Positions 31,703 to 44,100 of a stretch of 64,000 nucleotides of DNA are shown one piece after another. The translations under genes were made by a program, and so were the position numbers. The notes under the pieces are model-generated. The model was not told where the DNA came from, did no database searches, and was given only the letters and a program-made list of their open reading frames with translations. Each line of letters begins with the position of its first letter. The first letter of the stretch is position 1. Origin of the DNA: Sphingobacteriaceae bacterium (GTDB lineage Bacteria; Bacteroidota; Bacteroidia; B-17B0; Aurantibacillaceae); the NCBI GenBank assembly GCA_002319075.1, contig NVQB01000001.1, positions 5,394,001-5,458,000 of the forward strand. The letters run 5' to 3'.

Positions 31703-34700
31703 CTACATCCTAATCCCCAAAACACAAATATCATCCGTTTGCTCGGTATCACGTTGCCAGGCTTCTAAGCCAGATTCTATAAAATCTACTTGCTGATTCA
31801 TAGGCAAAGGAAAGGCCCTAGCGAGAATAGTTCTGAAAGTTCTGTAGGTTATTTTTTTATTTCTCGGGCCTCCAAACTGATCTGCGAAACCATCTGAAAA
31901 TAAATAGATTGTATCGCCTTTCATAAGGTCCATTACCTTTAATTCGTATTTCACAATTACTTCATGCACTGAACCAATTGCTTGTTTAGTTGCTTTTAAA
32001 ATAATCTCTTCAAGACCTTCGTCTTTTTTTCTGAAAATATAAATAGGATTGTTAGCACCTGAATAATAAAGTTTCATATTCTTGTAATCGATCCCAATTA
32101 ACGAAATATCCATACCATCACGGATTTTATTTTTACTCCATTGCTGATTCAAATGCGAACTTACGCTCTCATTCAGGTAATCTAAAATTTCGTTTGGTTT
32201 AGAATTTGGATTTTCAATGAGCGAACGATCTAAAAAATCATTTGCCAGGATACTTAAAAATGCCCCAGGAACACCGTGTCCGGTACAATCTATAACACCG
32301 GCAAACTCAAGGCCGCTTTTTGCTTTTGTGTGTCCTGCGCACCAATAAAAATCTCCGCTCACAATATCTTTGGGTTTATACAACACGAAATAATTATTCG
32401 AAAACATTTCTTTCATCAAACCTTCCGGCGGTAATAAAGAGTCCTGTATATTTTTAGCATACAATATACTATCAGTTATATCTTTATTTTTATGTTCGAG
32501 TTGTACTTTAATTTCTTCAACCGCTTCCTTTTCGCGTTTCAGCAAAAAAGTTTTTTGTTCAATACGCATTTCCAGTAATTGCTGTGTTCTTTTTAAAGAA
32601 CGCGTTCTCAGAATTACCACCACGTTCATAAGCAGTACCACCAAGAAAATCAGCAGAAGATAAAACCAAACACTTTTCCATATCGGCTTTGCAATAACGA
32701 ACGAAATCTTTGCCGGGATTTTATTGCATTGTCCTGTGATCACGTTACAAGCGAGTACTTCAAAAGTATATGAACCATCCCCTAATTTTGGAAAATCCAC
32801 GTAAGGCATGCTGGTAGTATTAAACGATTTATCCACATCCAACAAGCGGTACTTAAAAACAATGGAATTAGGATCAGAAAGCGACACCGCTTTAAAGTCG
32901 ATATGCACAGAATAATAATTATACTCCATCTCAATAATTTTATCGAGAGGCTGATTGATGTCGTTCATCTGTATGCCGGAAATAAAAATCTCAGGAGTCT
33001 TTACTTCTATTCCACCATATTTTGCATCATATACCACCAACCCCTTATTGGTTCCAAACCAAAGATTATCCACCTCGTCTTTAAAAATAGCGTTTAGATT
33101 ATTTTCATTGAACATTAATCCTTTTTGCCTCGCGTAAGAAATAAATTTACTACGGCCTTTCTGTAACATGCTTATGCCACTGCGATGTGTTACCCAGATG
33201 GCATTGTTACGATCTACTATGATACCGGTGCAATAGTTCGAGATCAGGCCTTCGTTAGCTGTATACTGCCTGAATTCAGAGTTATTATACCTGAACACCC
33301 CGTCCCCGTCTGTTGCAATCCATATATTTCCTAATATGTCTTCACAGAATGCGTTAACGTTATAAGAAGTCATGCCCTCAATTTTTTTCAAAGCAGTTAT
33401 CTTCTGGTCCTTAATATAATAAGGTGGTGCTCCGTGAGAAGCTATCCATAAGCGTTCGCGACTGTCCATAAAAACATCTACAATGTTGTTATGAAATAAG
33501 CCGTCGTTGGTACTCAAGTCTTCATGGTTTTTTGAATCGGGAGCGTAAATGTAAAGTCCGTCGGTAGTTCCGATCATGATTTTATCATTGATCTTTCGAA
33601 TACAATTAATGGTAAGGTGATTAAACCTGTGTTCTTGCGAAAAATTTTTAAATCTCTTTTTAGCAGGATCAAAAATATAAATGCCATTTTCCTGGGTTCC
33701 GATCCAGATACTTCCGTTATCTGCCAACACTGTATTTACATGTCCGTCTATAAATCCGTTAGCTGCATTGTACAAAGTATAATTTCCTGATTCTTTATTA
33801 TAAAGTGCCAAACCCTTATTTGTTCCTAACCAAAGATCGCCTCGCTCTGCGCCCGATATTGCATTGATATCAGCTTCCTGGAAACCCTCGCCTTTTCCAA
33901 AAAAAGAGAATAATTCGACAGGTTTTTTAATAAGACCTTCGCCAAAAGTACCAAACCAGATGTTTCCTTCCGCATCCTGAAAAATAGTTTGAATGTTATC
34001 GCTTCCTAAACCATTTTTGGATGAAATTTTTTCCATGGTATACCGGTGAAAAAAACGACTGTCACTAAAACTTAATTTGCGCACCCCATCACCAAAAACA
34101 CTTACCCAAAGATTATTCGAATGATCTTTGTAGATGTAACGGATACTGGAATTTGCGTAGTCTGGAGTATCGAATAATCTTTGAAAGATCTTACAGGTCA
34201 TTCCTTTAAACCTTACCCCATAAACGCCTTCGCCTTCAACATTCAACCAGTATTGGGTACCGCGCCTCACCGCTTTAATGATTTGTTTTACATTCTTATT
34301 CTCGAAAATATCTACGGTGCTTGCCACGAGTCTATCTTCCTTTGTATTTAAAGTTGCTGAAATTAATCCTTCGGTGGTAGCTATTAAAAGGTGACCAGGA
34401 CTTGTTCCCAAAAAAGAATTGATATAATATTTTTTTGTAGGTTCATAAGAGTTGACTTTAAAATCGGGATTGATTTTAAAAAGGCCGCCGGAAGTTGCTA
34501 CCCATATACATTTTTTATCGTCCTCTGCAATTTGTGTGATCTTAAGTGCTGAGATTTCTTTGTTTGCAAATTTATGACACTTGCCATTCTGATAGTAAGA
34601 CAAACCGTTCTGATGTCCAAGCCAGGTGATGCCCCGTGAATCTACAAAATGCGTGGATTCAATTTGCTCGGCCAGTTCTTTATTAGAGAAGGACGTAAAC

Positions 34701-34888
34701 TTATCACCATCAAACCAGGAAACGGTTTCGCCGGTAGAGAGAGTGAGAAGACCTTCACGGGATTGAGAAATATTATAAATGTAAGACTGCATCAAGCCAT
34801 TCTCTTCGGCATAATGCGCGAAATTATAGGTCTGTGCTGAAAGAAGACTGTCTAAAAAAAGTAAACAAAAAATAAATCTCTTAATCAT
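31703..34888 (-). CDS. Two-component-propeller / SpoIIE phosphatase sensor
   Basis: The 1061-residue protein has a signal peptide (MIKRFIFCLLFLDSLLSAQ), then two seven-bladed propellers of the Reg_prop type with many W-[FIL]-G-[TS] turns. A Y_Y_Y-like beta domain (about 650-730) and one membrane helix (VWFYLLLIFLVVLLMNVVVI) follow, then a coiled coil and a cytoplasmic PP2C/SpoIIE phosphatase (SGDFYWCAG, VIDCTGHGVPGAFLSI, YSGANNPIYIF, FSDGFADQ). It probably senses an external ligand and dephosphorylates a partner such as an anti-anti-sigma factor. It is the last gene of the adhesin operon, and its ATG overlaps the previous stop by one base. Confidence 0.9.
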   Translation of the reverse strand: MIKRFIFCLLFLDSLLSAQTYNFAHYAEENGLMQSYIYNISQSREGLLTLSTGETVSWFDGDKFTSFSNKELAEQIESTHFVDSRGITWLGHQNGLSYYQNGKCHKFANKEISALKITQIAEDDKKCIWVATSGGLFKINPDFKVNSYEPTKKYYINSFLGTSPGHLLIATTEGLISATLNTKEDRLVASTVDIFENKNVKQIIKAVRRGTQYWLNVEGEGVYGVRFKGMTCKIFQRLFDTPDYANSSIRYIYKDHSNNLWVSVFGDGVRKLSFSDSRFFHRYTMEKISSKNGLGSDNIQTIFQDAEGNIWFGTFGEGLIKKPVELFSFFGKGEGFQEADINAISGAERGDLWLGTNKGLALYNKESGNYTLYNAANGFIDGHVNTVLADNGSIWIGTQENGIYIFDPAKKRFKNFSQEHRFNHLTINCIRKINDKIMIGTTDGLYIYAPDSKNHEDLSTNDGLFHNNIVDVFMDSRERLWIASHGAPPYYIKDQKITALKKIEGMTSYNVNAFCEDILGNIWIATDGDGVFRYNNSEFRQYTANEGLISNYCTGIIVDRNNAIWVTHRSGISMLQKGRSKFISYARQKGLMFNENNLNAIFKDEVDNLWFGTNKGLVVYDAKYGGIEVKTPEIFISGIQMNDINQPLDKIIEMEYNYYSVHIDFKAVSLSDPNSIVFKYRLLDVDKSFNTTSMPYVDFPKLGDGSYTFEVLACNVITGQCNKIPAKISFVIAKPIWKSVWFYLLLIFLVVLLMNVVVILRTRSLKRTQQLLEMRIEQKTFLLKREKEAVEEIKVQLEHKNKDITDSILYAKNIQDSLLPPEGLMKEMFSNNYFVLYKPKDIVSGDFYWCAGHTKAKSGLEFAGVIDCTGHGVPGAFLSILANDFLDRSLIENPNSKPNEILDYLNESVSSHLNQQWSKNKIRDGMDISLIGIDYKNMKLYYSGANNPIYIFRKKDEGLEEIILKATKQAIGSVHEVIVKYELKVMDLMKGDTIYLFSDGFADQFGGPRNKKITYRTFRTILARAFPLPMNQQVDFIESGLEAWQRDTEQTDDICVLGIRM

Positions 34889-35850
34889 TACTCTTCTTTT
34901 ACAGCGATTTTATACAAATACTTTGGAACTCCTCCAATGGGCGTTGTAAAAAAGGGCATCAATTCGCCGTATTGATTAGCAATATACACAACAATATTAT
35001 TATTTTTTACTGCACTTTGTTTGATAAATTGAATATCGAGTGAAGTATTGATTTCTTCTTTCACCACCCGGTGCATACTTTCTATCCAGAGGCCCTCTTC
35101 ATTGAGTTTACAGGCATCTCCTTTTTTTGCAACCGAAATAATACGAATCATGCCTTCATTATCGTAATCAAAAACCTTAATTTTCACTGCCGTTACTTTG
35201 TCTGCCACAAAGGGGTAAAGGTGAGAAACTGAGCCTTTGGCATCAAACAAACGAAACGCATACTCGTAGGCAAACCCATTTCCTCCCTCAATAGGTTTAT
35301 TATCATCTGCTACCGAGGATAAAAAGAGACGGTACAAATTTCCATCGTCGCCTTCCATGCCTTCGATGATTACCTTAAAAACGCGCCCTCCCAATTCTTT
35401 TTGTAACTCTCCTTCAATCGGATTAAATGGTCCTAATGTTACCCACTTGTTATCTACCGATTTATCATCACCATAAATTTTTGAAGCCAATAAAATTCCA
35501 CTCTTAAAATTGCCAACAGGATCAGGCCTTATCGCATCCGGATCAGAATGAGCTTTAGAACCTCCATACACCGAAAATTTTGTTTTGCTATTAAAATCGT
35601 TATGATTCTCATCATACATACCACCACAATCCGGATCAAAGACGCGGATATAAACCGGTTTTTTGTAAGACTCAGGGACAATAAAAAAGAACGTTTGTAC
35701 AAAATCATCATCGCCCCAATTCTTATCTGCCTGTTTACTAAAAGTGCAGATAAACGGGATCTTTTCATCGACTGAAGGAACCGGCTGAGCAACAAGATCC
35801 AGAGAACTGATTAAAAAAGTATATATAAGTATTCTAAAAAACTGCTTCAT
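34888..35850 (-). CDS. Exported protein of unknown function
   Basis: A 320-residue protein with a signal peptide (FFRILIYTFLISSLDLVAQ). A beta-rich domain contains VYIRVFDPDCGGMYDENHND, DDGNLYRLFLSSVADDN and IKVFDYDNEGMIRIIS. Acidic DxDxxG-like stretches could bind calcium, but this is a guess. It lies between the PD40/PKD protein (3 bases before) and the SpoIIE sensor (1-base overlap), so it belongs to the adhesin operon. It may be a periplasmic or surface partner of the sensor. Confidence 0.7.
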   Translation of the reverse strand: MKQFFRILIYTFLISSLDLVAQPVPSVDEKIPFICTFSKQADKNWGDDDFVQTFFFIVPESYKKPVYIRVFDPDCGGMYDENHNDFNSKTKFSVYGGSKAHSDPDAIRPDPVGNFKSGILLASKIYGDDKSVDNKWVTLGPFNPIEGELQKELGGRVFKVIIEGMEGDDGNLYRLFLSSVADDNKPIEGGNGFAYEYAFRLFDAKGSVSHLYPFVADKVTAVKIKVFDYDNEGMIRIISVAKKGDACKLNEEGLWIESMHRVVKEEINTSLDIQFIKQSAVKNNNIVVYIANQYGELMPFFTTPIGGVPKYLYKIAVKEE

Positions 35851-35853
35851 AAA

Positions 35854-37296
35854 TTATTTTACATTCTCCGACACGATTATTGTTTTCTCTATTTTGTAGA
35901 GCTCCATTTTTTCAGTGTCTTTATTTTTTGCCACCACCCCCAACTGTATTTTATATGTTCCCGGCTTTTTATAACGATGTTTTACTGTGGATCCGGAATT
36001 AAAACGTCCGTCACCAAAAGCCCAGCATATCTTATCGGGTTTACAGTTTTTAATATAGAGATCTTTTGACATTAAAACAATTTCTTCATTTATAGACGCC
36101 TTTTCGCTGCAACTGATAACTAAATTTGTTGGTCTTTCAATTGTTAAAGGATAAGAAGTTTCGCTTATAAAAATTTCACCTGACATTTTATCCACTACAT
36201 TTAAAACAACCTGGTATTCTCCCGGGCCAGGAAAGCAGTGGCGAGCACGCAGTCCCCTGCTCTTCTTACCATCACCAAAATCCCATTCGTAAGTTAAGGT
36301 TAATGTGTCTTTTGAAGCCAGGGTACTTTCTTCAACAAATGAATAACAAAACTGTGTTTTAGGAATTACCGTTTTTGCGTCCCTGAAATCAGGCATGCTG
36401 TTGGTAAAATAATAAATATCATCTTTAAACTTAGCGATGCGATTGCTTGAAAAATAGCCTGATGAAGAAGCGGAATCGACCCAGATCCCAAAATCATCGT
36501 ATTTTGTGTTTATTGGAAAAGTCAAAAGTCTGGGTTCTTTTTTGGCAGAGTCTAGAGAGACAAAATAAATATCCATTCCTGTGCCAGTTTTTTTATCGCA
36601 GGAAAAATAAAGAACGTTGTTTGGACCAATAAAAGGAAAGACCTGGCTGTTTGTGTCGTTAATTAAAGCGTTGAGAGCCTGTGGTTCTGACCAGGAATCG
36701 CCCTGCAGGCTGGAGGCATAAAGATCAATTTTATTTTTTGCCCTGTTACGATCACTGGCAAAGATGAGCTGATCTTCCATAGGAGAAAGGGCTGGATGAA
36801 AATACGAAAAGGTATCCTTACAAAAAGATAATTGCTCTGGTCTTGACCACTTGTTTTCTGTTTTCTCGGATCTAAAAATTTTCAGAGCGGCCGTCTTTTT
36901 GTCATTTGCTGTAAAATAAATGATGGTTCCTTGCTTATTAATGCAGAAAGGACCTTCATACGCCTTTGAATTAATACGCGAATCGAAAGTCCTTGTATTT
37001 CTAAATTTAACCGGACTTACACGCGTAGAGCGATAAAGATCTGTGATCTCCGATTCGCCGTTTGCATCGACATAATCCACTCCCACTTCCTTATTTCTTC
37101 CAGACACAAAAAACAGTTCGTTATTCACAAAGAAAGGACTGAAATCTGGTTTATCGGAATTCAGCTTTAAACGCAGAACTTTTATAGTGGTTGTATCCTC
37201 TCTGCCCTCTACAAAACTTTCAAGCGTATCCTTCACCTCCTGAGCAACAGAAATCCTGATAATTAATAATAAAAGTATGCTAAGCCCGATCCTCAT
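35854..37296 (-). CDS. PD40 / PKD-domain exported protein
   Basis: The 480-residue protein has a signal peptide (LSILLLLIIRISVAQ) and then TolB-like PD40 blades (PALSPMEDQLIFASDRN, FPFIGPNNVLYFSCDKK). Two PKD domains follow, with YEWDFGDGKKSRG, HCFPGPGEYQVVLNVVD and CWAFGDGRFNSGS...YKKPGTYKIQLGV. Proteins of this kind in T9SS gene sets resemble PorE and gliding accessory proteins, but this one lacks the OmpA domain. It sits 5 bases after the PorP/SprF gene in the adhesin operon. Confidence 0.82.
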   Translation of the reverse strand: MRIGLSILLLLIIRISVAQEVKDTLESFVEGREDTTTIKVLRLKLNSDKPDFSPFFVNNELFFVSGRNKEVGVDYVDANGESEITDLYRSTRVSPVKFRNTRTFDSRINSKAYEGPFCINKQGTIIYFTANDKKTAALKIFRSEKTENKWSRPEQLSFCKDTFSYFHPALSPMEDQLIFASDRNRAKNKIDLYASSLQGDSWSEPQALNALINDTNSQVFPFIGPNNVLYFSCDKKTGTGMDIYFVSLDSAKKEPRLLTFPINTKYDDFGIWVDSASSSGYFSSNRIAKFKDDIYYFTNSMPDFRDAKTVIPKTQFCYSFVEESTLASKDTLTLTYEWDFGDGKKSRGLRARHCFPGPGEYQVVLNVVDKMSGEIFISETSYPLTIERPTNLVISCSEKASINEEIVLMSKDLYIKNCKPDKICWAFGDGRFNSGSTVKHRYKKPGTYKIQLGVVAKNKDTEKMELYKIEKTIIVSENVK

Positions 37297-37301
37297 AAAA
37301 A

Positions 37302-38186
37302 TTAGAAAAAGCGCACATTTGTTGCATTGATCTTATAACGGAAAATGTAGTGAAGCATAAATTCATGGCTTCCCGCTATATAGGTTTGAAGGTCATTCAG
37401 CGTGTATTCGTAGCCATAGCCTACATGTAGCTGTTCATTAACCCTTATATCTGTGTAAACAAGTGCAGAACTTCTATAGGTATAACCGGCCCCGAGTCCT
37501 ATTATTTCTTTAAAATAAAATGTGGCTGAAAAATTTGGCGAAATAGGAGAACCTGAAATGTATTTTATAAGAACAGCGGGCTTAACCTTAAAATTTTTAC
37601 CCATATCCACCACGACGCCGGAACTCAGGCAGGTTAGTGAATAGGGATTTAACCGGCCTGTAAATAAATTCGGTACCGATAAGCCTACGTAAAATGATTT
37701 GGTATGATAATAAGCTCCGGCTCCCAATTCTGGCATGGTTTTACGATTTACATTTGCTACAAAACTTGGATCTCCCGCTTCGGTGATATTTAGTTTGTCC
37801 CAGTTCGTAGAATAGGAATCTATGCCTGCCTGCAGTCCCAAAGCAAGATGTCCCTTTAAAAATTTAAAGCGGTAAGCATACACAAGATTCACCTTTGTAT
37901 GATTAAACAAACCAAACTGACTATTCTGAAAATTTCCTCCAAGGCTTATACTTTTATTTTTAAGCGGTGAATGCACACTCAGCATTGCCTCTGTAGGCGA
38001 TCCGTTAATGCCCATCCACTGTTTCCGGTAGAGGCCAGTCATGCTTAAGGCCTCCTGGCTGCCAGCATATGCCGGATTAAGAATTAAACCATTAAACATA
38101 TATTGCACATAATTACTGCTATGCTGAGCATTTAAAGTAAATGCCGAGATATACACCAAAACTAAAAAAATAAATTTCTTTATCAT
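37302..38186 (-). CDS. PorP/SprF-family type IX secretion membrane protein
   Basis: The 294-residue product has a signal peptide and the defining opening MFNGLILNPAYAGSQEALSM, followed by LYRKQWMGINGSPTEAMLSVHSPL and NSQFGLFNHTKVNLVYAYRF. PorP/SprF proteins are outer-membrane barrels that partner SprB-like cargo for type IX export or surface attachment. Its ATG overlaps the adhesin stop by four bases, which fits a dedicated partner. The length is usual for the family. Confidence 0.92.
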   Translation of the reverse strand: MIKKFIFLVLVYISAFTLNAQHSSNYVQYMFNGLILNPAYAGSQEALSMTGLYRKQWMGINGSPTEAMLSVHSPLKNKSISLGGNFQNSQFGLFNHTKVNLVYAYRFKFLKGHLALGLQAGIDSYSTNWDKLNITEAGDPSFVANVNRKTMPELGAGAYYHTKSFYVGLSVPNLFTGRLNPYSLTCLSSGVVVDMGKNFKVKPAVLIKYISGSPISPNFSATFYFKEIIGLGAGYTYRSSALVYTDIRVNEQLHVGYGYEYTLNDLQTYIAGSHEFMLHYIFRYKINATNVRFF

Positions 38187-41100
38187 TTATCGCGCTTTAT
38201 AATAACAAACCCTGTAAAGTTTTTGAAGGTAGAAATTTCTATAATATAATAATAAGTATCATCGGCCAGGTTTTCGTTGTTGGAGTTAATACCTGCCCAA
38301 TCGTTATGGTATTCTGGATTATGATATAACAAAGTGCCCCATCGGTTGTAAACAGAAATCTTCACATTTTCGTAGTAATCGAGCGAGGTGATTGTAAACT
38401 TGTCGTTTATTCCGTCATTGTTAGGAGAAAATGCATTGGGAATATTTAATTCTTTTACCCGGATAACGATGTCATCTGAAACATCGGGACAAGATTCGTT
38501 AGCTATAGTCCAGCGCAACAGGGTTGTTCCAAAAGGAAGGTTTGCAATAGTAGCGGAGGAATCGTGAGGATTTGTAAAAATACCCCCACCTGAAATGACA
38601 GACCAGGTGCCCGCGCCTGACTGTGGCGCATTAGCATTCAATTGATAAGAAGCAGTTTCAATAATTCGATCTGCGCCGGCATCCGGCACAATAGGATTGT
38701 CTGTACGCGTAATGGCTACTGTATCAGCTACAGTTGGGCAATTTCCATTTGAAATGGTCCATACAAATTCGTAAGGTCCGCCTTTAAGACCTGATATATG
38801 TGTTGTATTTGTTGTTATTTGCAGAATAGCGCATGAAGTTGTACCGGATAGCTGCGACCACGTGCCTGTGCCTACAAGAGGTTTATCAGCGTACATAGGA
38901 ATTTCATCAGCACATACGAGACGATTTTCGCCTGCAGCGGTTTTTACCGGAACAGCATTTGAGAAAATAGAAACAGTATCTGCAGAAGCGGGACAAACAC
39001 CATTCGTTATCGTCCATTCAAATGTATTATTACCGGGAATCAGTTGCGTGATAGTGCTTTGCGGCGTTTTATCATCCGAAAATTCTGCGTTACCAGACAA
39101 GGTTCTCCACAAGCCGGTAGTTCCCGCCGGAAGTAGAGCACTTAAACTTGTGCTGTCGCCGCAAACCTCCTGGTAATTACCGGCATTTGCCACTCCAAGC
39201 GTTTCATACCTGGTAATGTATAGCGTATCAGCAGTTGTAGGACAGAAGGCTTTAGAAACCGTCCAAATAAAACTTGAGAGGCCTGTGCCTAAACCAGTGA
39301 CTTGTGTTGTGGCGCTGGTTACACTCGCCGGAATGCCAGCCCCACTTCCTAAGGTCCAGATCCCATAGCCATCGTTATTAGCTGTTAGTGTATATTCGGT
39401 AGCGCAGATTTGTTGGTTGCTGCCCACCAATGCATCCGGCAGAGGAGTTGCTGCAAAAACAAACACTGTATCAGAAGATGCAGGGCATACCCCATTGGTT
39501 GCGACCCATACGAACTGATTTAGTCCTTCACTTAAATTTGAGACTACCGCAGTTGAACTACCTACTGAAGATAAAGAAGAAGATATCAGATACCCCGTCC
39601 AGCTGGCAGTGCCAATTGATACTGGTAGTGCCGCAAGAGTGCAGGAAGAGGCACAAACTGTAAAATCGGAGCCTGCGATGGCACCCGATGGATTTAAATC
39701 CCTTAAAATTTCTACGGTAGCAGTTGCGGCAGGACAAACACCGTTAGCTACAGTCCATAAAAAAACATTTGATCCGCCCGCTAAACCAGAAACCTGGGTT
39801 GTATCATTACCGGGAGAAGTGATAGTAGCAGAGGAACCGAGCAACGACCAAACGCCCGTTCCTACCGTTGGTAAAGCGCTAAGTGTAGCATCTGCCGAGC
39901 ATACCGTCTGACTTGTTCCTGCAAAAGCAACAGGCTGAACATCCTGGATAACAACCACCGTGTCTATTGCAGAAGGACAAGAACCATTAACCACCGTCCA
40001 TGCAAACACATTGGTTCCGGTAGACAAGGCCGTTACGTTTGCTACGGCAGAAGTTGAAGAAGTTATGGCCGCGTTACCTGCTAACACCGACCATGAACCA
40101 GAACCTGGTCCAGTAACACTGGCAGTAAGAGTGGCTTCCTGGGCACATAAAACCTGATCTGTACCTGCCTGTGCGGTAGGCGGCAGATCGCGTGTAATGA
40201 TAACAGTTGAACTCGCAGCAGGGCAAATACCGTTAGTGACGGTCCAAACAAAACTATTGGCAGTGGGATCAAGATTAGTAACGGCAGATACAGCGCTCCC
40301 CAATGACAGTATGGAGGCATTGCCTGAGGTGGACCAGGCACCCACTCCAACAGAAGAACTAGTTGCTGCTAAAGTGAAACTTGATGAACAAATACTTTGA
40401 TCGCTGCCCGCACTGGAAACAGGCTGCTCATCGCGCCATATAAGTACCGAAGAGGTGCCTGTAGGACAGGAACCACTGGAGACGGTCCATAGAAAAACGT
40501 TAGCGCCTACATTTAAAGAAGTAACCGATGCTGTATTGCTCGAAGGATTTGTGATGGAAGAAGTGCCACCTATCACTGACCAGAGGCCTGTGCCGGCAGT
40601 AGGACTGCTGGCACCGAGAGTAACACCTGAAGAACAAACAGTTTGACTGTTACCTGCAACAGCAACAAGCGCCGGACTTCGGTAAACAGATACAGTTGAA
40701 GTGGCAGCAGCACATACACCATTAGATACAGTCCAGACAAATTGATTTAGCCCCGTACTCAGACCTGTGACTAGTGAAGAAGCTGTGGTTGTAGAAGTAA
40801 TTACAGCAGACCCGGAAAGCAAAGTCCATACTCCCGTTCCTGGAGTAGAAGAAGTCGCTGCCAGGGTGGTGCTCGAAATACAAACAGTTTGATCACTTCC
40901 CGCACTTGCCAAAGGAGCAAGATCGCGGTTGATCGTTACTACGGATGTTGCCGAAGCACATGCCCCGCCTGTAACCGTCCATAAAAATTGATTTGGCCCA
41001 GCGCTCAAACCCGTGGCTTGTGAAGTATAAGAAGAGGAAGATATCACAGTTGCCGATCCTGAAACAACAGACCATGATCCGACGCCAACAGTTGGACTCG

Positions 41101-44100
41101 TTGCCCCAAGAAGTACTGACGAAGAACAAACGGTTTGCAGCGTTCCTGCATTCGAAGTAGGAGGAATATCTCTGATAACGGTTACAGCAGAGGTTGCTGA
41201 AGTGCAGGCAAAATTGGAAACCGTCCATAAAAATTGCGTGGCCCCGGAACCAAGACCTGTTACCTGTGTAGAAGCATTGGACGGAGCCGTTATGGTGGCA
41301 CTGCCACCTAACACCGACCAGGACCCTGTGCCAACTGTGGGTGATACGGCTGCTAAATTTGCGGAAGGAGAACACACTGCGGCGGCAGTTCCTGCATTTG
41401 CAGTTGGAAGAGCATTTCTAAAAATTATTACCGTGGAAGTAGCGGCAGTACAATTACCGTTAGAAACCGTCCAGACAAACTCATTTGTACCAAAGCTCAA
41501 ACCCGTTGCCTGCGAAGAATACGATGCGGGAGAGCTTATTGATCCAGTGCCCGTTAAGACCGTCCACAGACCCGTTCCCACTGTGGGATTGACAGCCGCA
41601 AGGGTATAGTTAGCAGCACAAATCGTTTGACTCGTACCTGCATTAGAAACCGGTTGTATGTTGCGAATTAGTGTAGCAATAGAAGTTGCAGAAGGACATG
41701 AACCGTTTGTGACTGTCCATAAAAATTGATTGCTGCCATTGCTTAAACCTGTAACTGCAGAAGAAAAACTGGAAGCGCTAACTAAACTTGCTGTACCGCT
41801 AATTACCGACCAAAGGCCAGAACCAGTTGTTGGAGATATAGCCGCAAGTGTGGCAGAAGAAGCACAAACCGTTTGACTCGTTCCGGCATTAGAAGTTGGC
41901 GGGATATCTCTTAAAATAGTAACGGTAGAAGTTGCGGCAGTACAAATACCGTTAGATACTGTCCAGACAAACTGATTTGTACCAAAGCTCAAACCCGTTG
42001 CCTGCGAAGAATACGATGCGGGAGAGTTTATTGATCCGGTGCCCGTTAAAACCGTCCACAGACCTGTTCCCACTGTGGGATTGACAGCCGCAAGGGTATA
42101 GTTGGCAGCACAAATCGTTTGACTCGTACCTGCATTAGAAATCGGTTGTATGTTGCGAATTAGTGTAGCAATAGAAGTTGCAGAAGGACATGAACCGTTT
42201 GTGACAGTCCATAAGAATTGATTGGTACCGGTGCTTAAACCTGTAACTGCAGAAGAAAAACTGGAAGCGCTAACTAAACTTGCTGTACCGCTAATTACCG
42301 ACCAAAGGCCAGAACCAGTTGTTGGAGATATAGCCGCAAGTGTGGCAGAAGAAGCACAAACCGTTTGACTCGTTCCGGCATTAGAAGTTGGCGGGATATC
42401 TCTTAAAATAGTAACGGTAGAAGTTGCGGCAGTACAAATACCGCTAGATACTGTCCAGACAAACTGATTTGTACCAAAGCTCAAACCCGTTGCCTGCGAA
42501 GAAAAACTTCCCGGCGAACTTAACGACCCGGTACCTGTTAAGACTGTCCATAGACCCGTTCCCACTGTGGGATTAACAGCTGCAAGGGTATAGTTAGCAG
42601 CACAAATCGTTTGACTCGTACCTGCATTAGAAACCGGTTGTATGTTGCGAATTAGTGTAGCAATAGAAGTTGCAGAAGGACATGAACCGTTTGTGACTGT
42701 CCATAAAAATTGATTGCTGCCATTGCTTAAACCTGTAACTGCTGAAGAAAAACTGGAAGCGCTAACTAAACTTGCTGTACCGCTAATTACCGACCAAAGG
42801 CCAGAACCAGTTGTGGGGGATACAGCCGCCAGCGTGGCAGAAGAAGCACAAACCGTTTGACTCGTTCCGGCATTAGAAGTTGGCGGGATATCTCTTAAAA
42901 TAGTAACGGTAGAAGTTGCGGCAGTACAAGTACCGTTAGAAACCGTCCAAATAAACTGATTTGTACCAAAGCTCAAACCCGTTGCCTGCGAAGAAAAACT
43001 TCCCGGCGAACTTAACGACCCGGTGCCTGTTAAGACTGTCCATAGACCCGTTCCCACTGTGGGATTAACAGCCGCAAGGGTATGGTTAGCAGCACATAGC
43101 GTTTGATTCGTTCCGGCATTAGAAACTGGTTGAATATCTCGTATAATAGTAGCAATGGAGGTTGCAGAAGGGCAAGAACCATTAGAGACAGTCCATAAGA
43201 ATTGATTGGTACCGGTGCTTAAAGCCGTTACACCCGACGAGAAACTTGTGACAGAAGTGACATTCCCGGTGCCTGTTAACACAGACCAATTACCTGACCC
43301 TATAGTAGGTGAAGTTGCACTAAGCGTTGCAGTGGCTGCACATACACTTTGAGTTAAGCCTGCGTTGGAGGTGGGCGGCAGATATCTGAAAATAGTCACT
43401 GTAGAAGTTGCGGGCGTACAAACACCATTACTCACCGTCCACACAAATTGATTTGTACCCGCCGAAAGTCCGCTAACAGCAGAAGCCGGGTTGGTTAAAG
43501 TCGTAACTGAAGCTGTGCCTGAAAGTACCGACCACAAACCCGTACCCGCAGTAGGTGTTACCGCCGCCAAAGTAACAGTGGATGCACAAGGCGTTTGACT
43601 TGCCCCGGCGGCAGATACCGGTGGCACGGAACGGAATACAGTAACCAAAGCTGTAGAAGTCGGGCACGGACCATTGGAGACAGTCCACACAAAAGAATTG
43701 GTACCAATGCTTAAACCCGTTACAGATGAAGAAAACGAGTTTGAGGCAGAAAGCGTGGCCGTGCCACCCAATACAGTCCAATTACCCGAACCCGGAGAGG
43801 GCGGTGAAGCTCCAAGAACACTGGAGGCAGAACAAACACTTTGGTTGGTACCCGCCACTGCCGCTGATGGTGGGGCAATAACATTCACCGTAATAGTGTT
43901 GCTGTTAGATGCAGATAAAGAGCAACTACCGGAAGACGACACTACCCTGCGGAAATAAGCAGTTGTGGTAAGCGTTCCCGAAGTATAACCCTGTGTTGTG
44001 TTTGTACCCGGAGCGGCTGTCCAGGTTGCATTATTAGCACTGGTTTGCCATAGATATAAAGTTCCTCCAGTGGGTACAGATCCGGTAAATGTAGCAGGTG

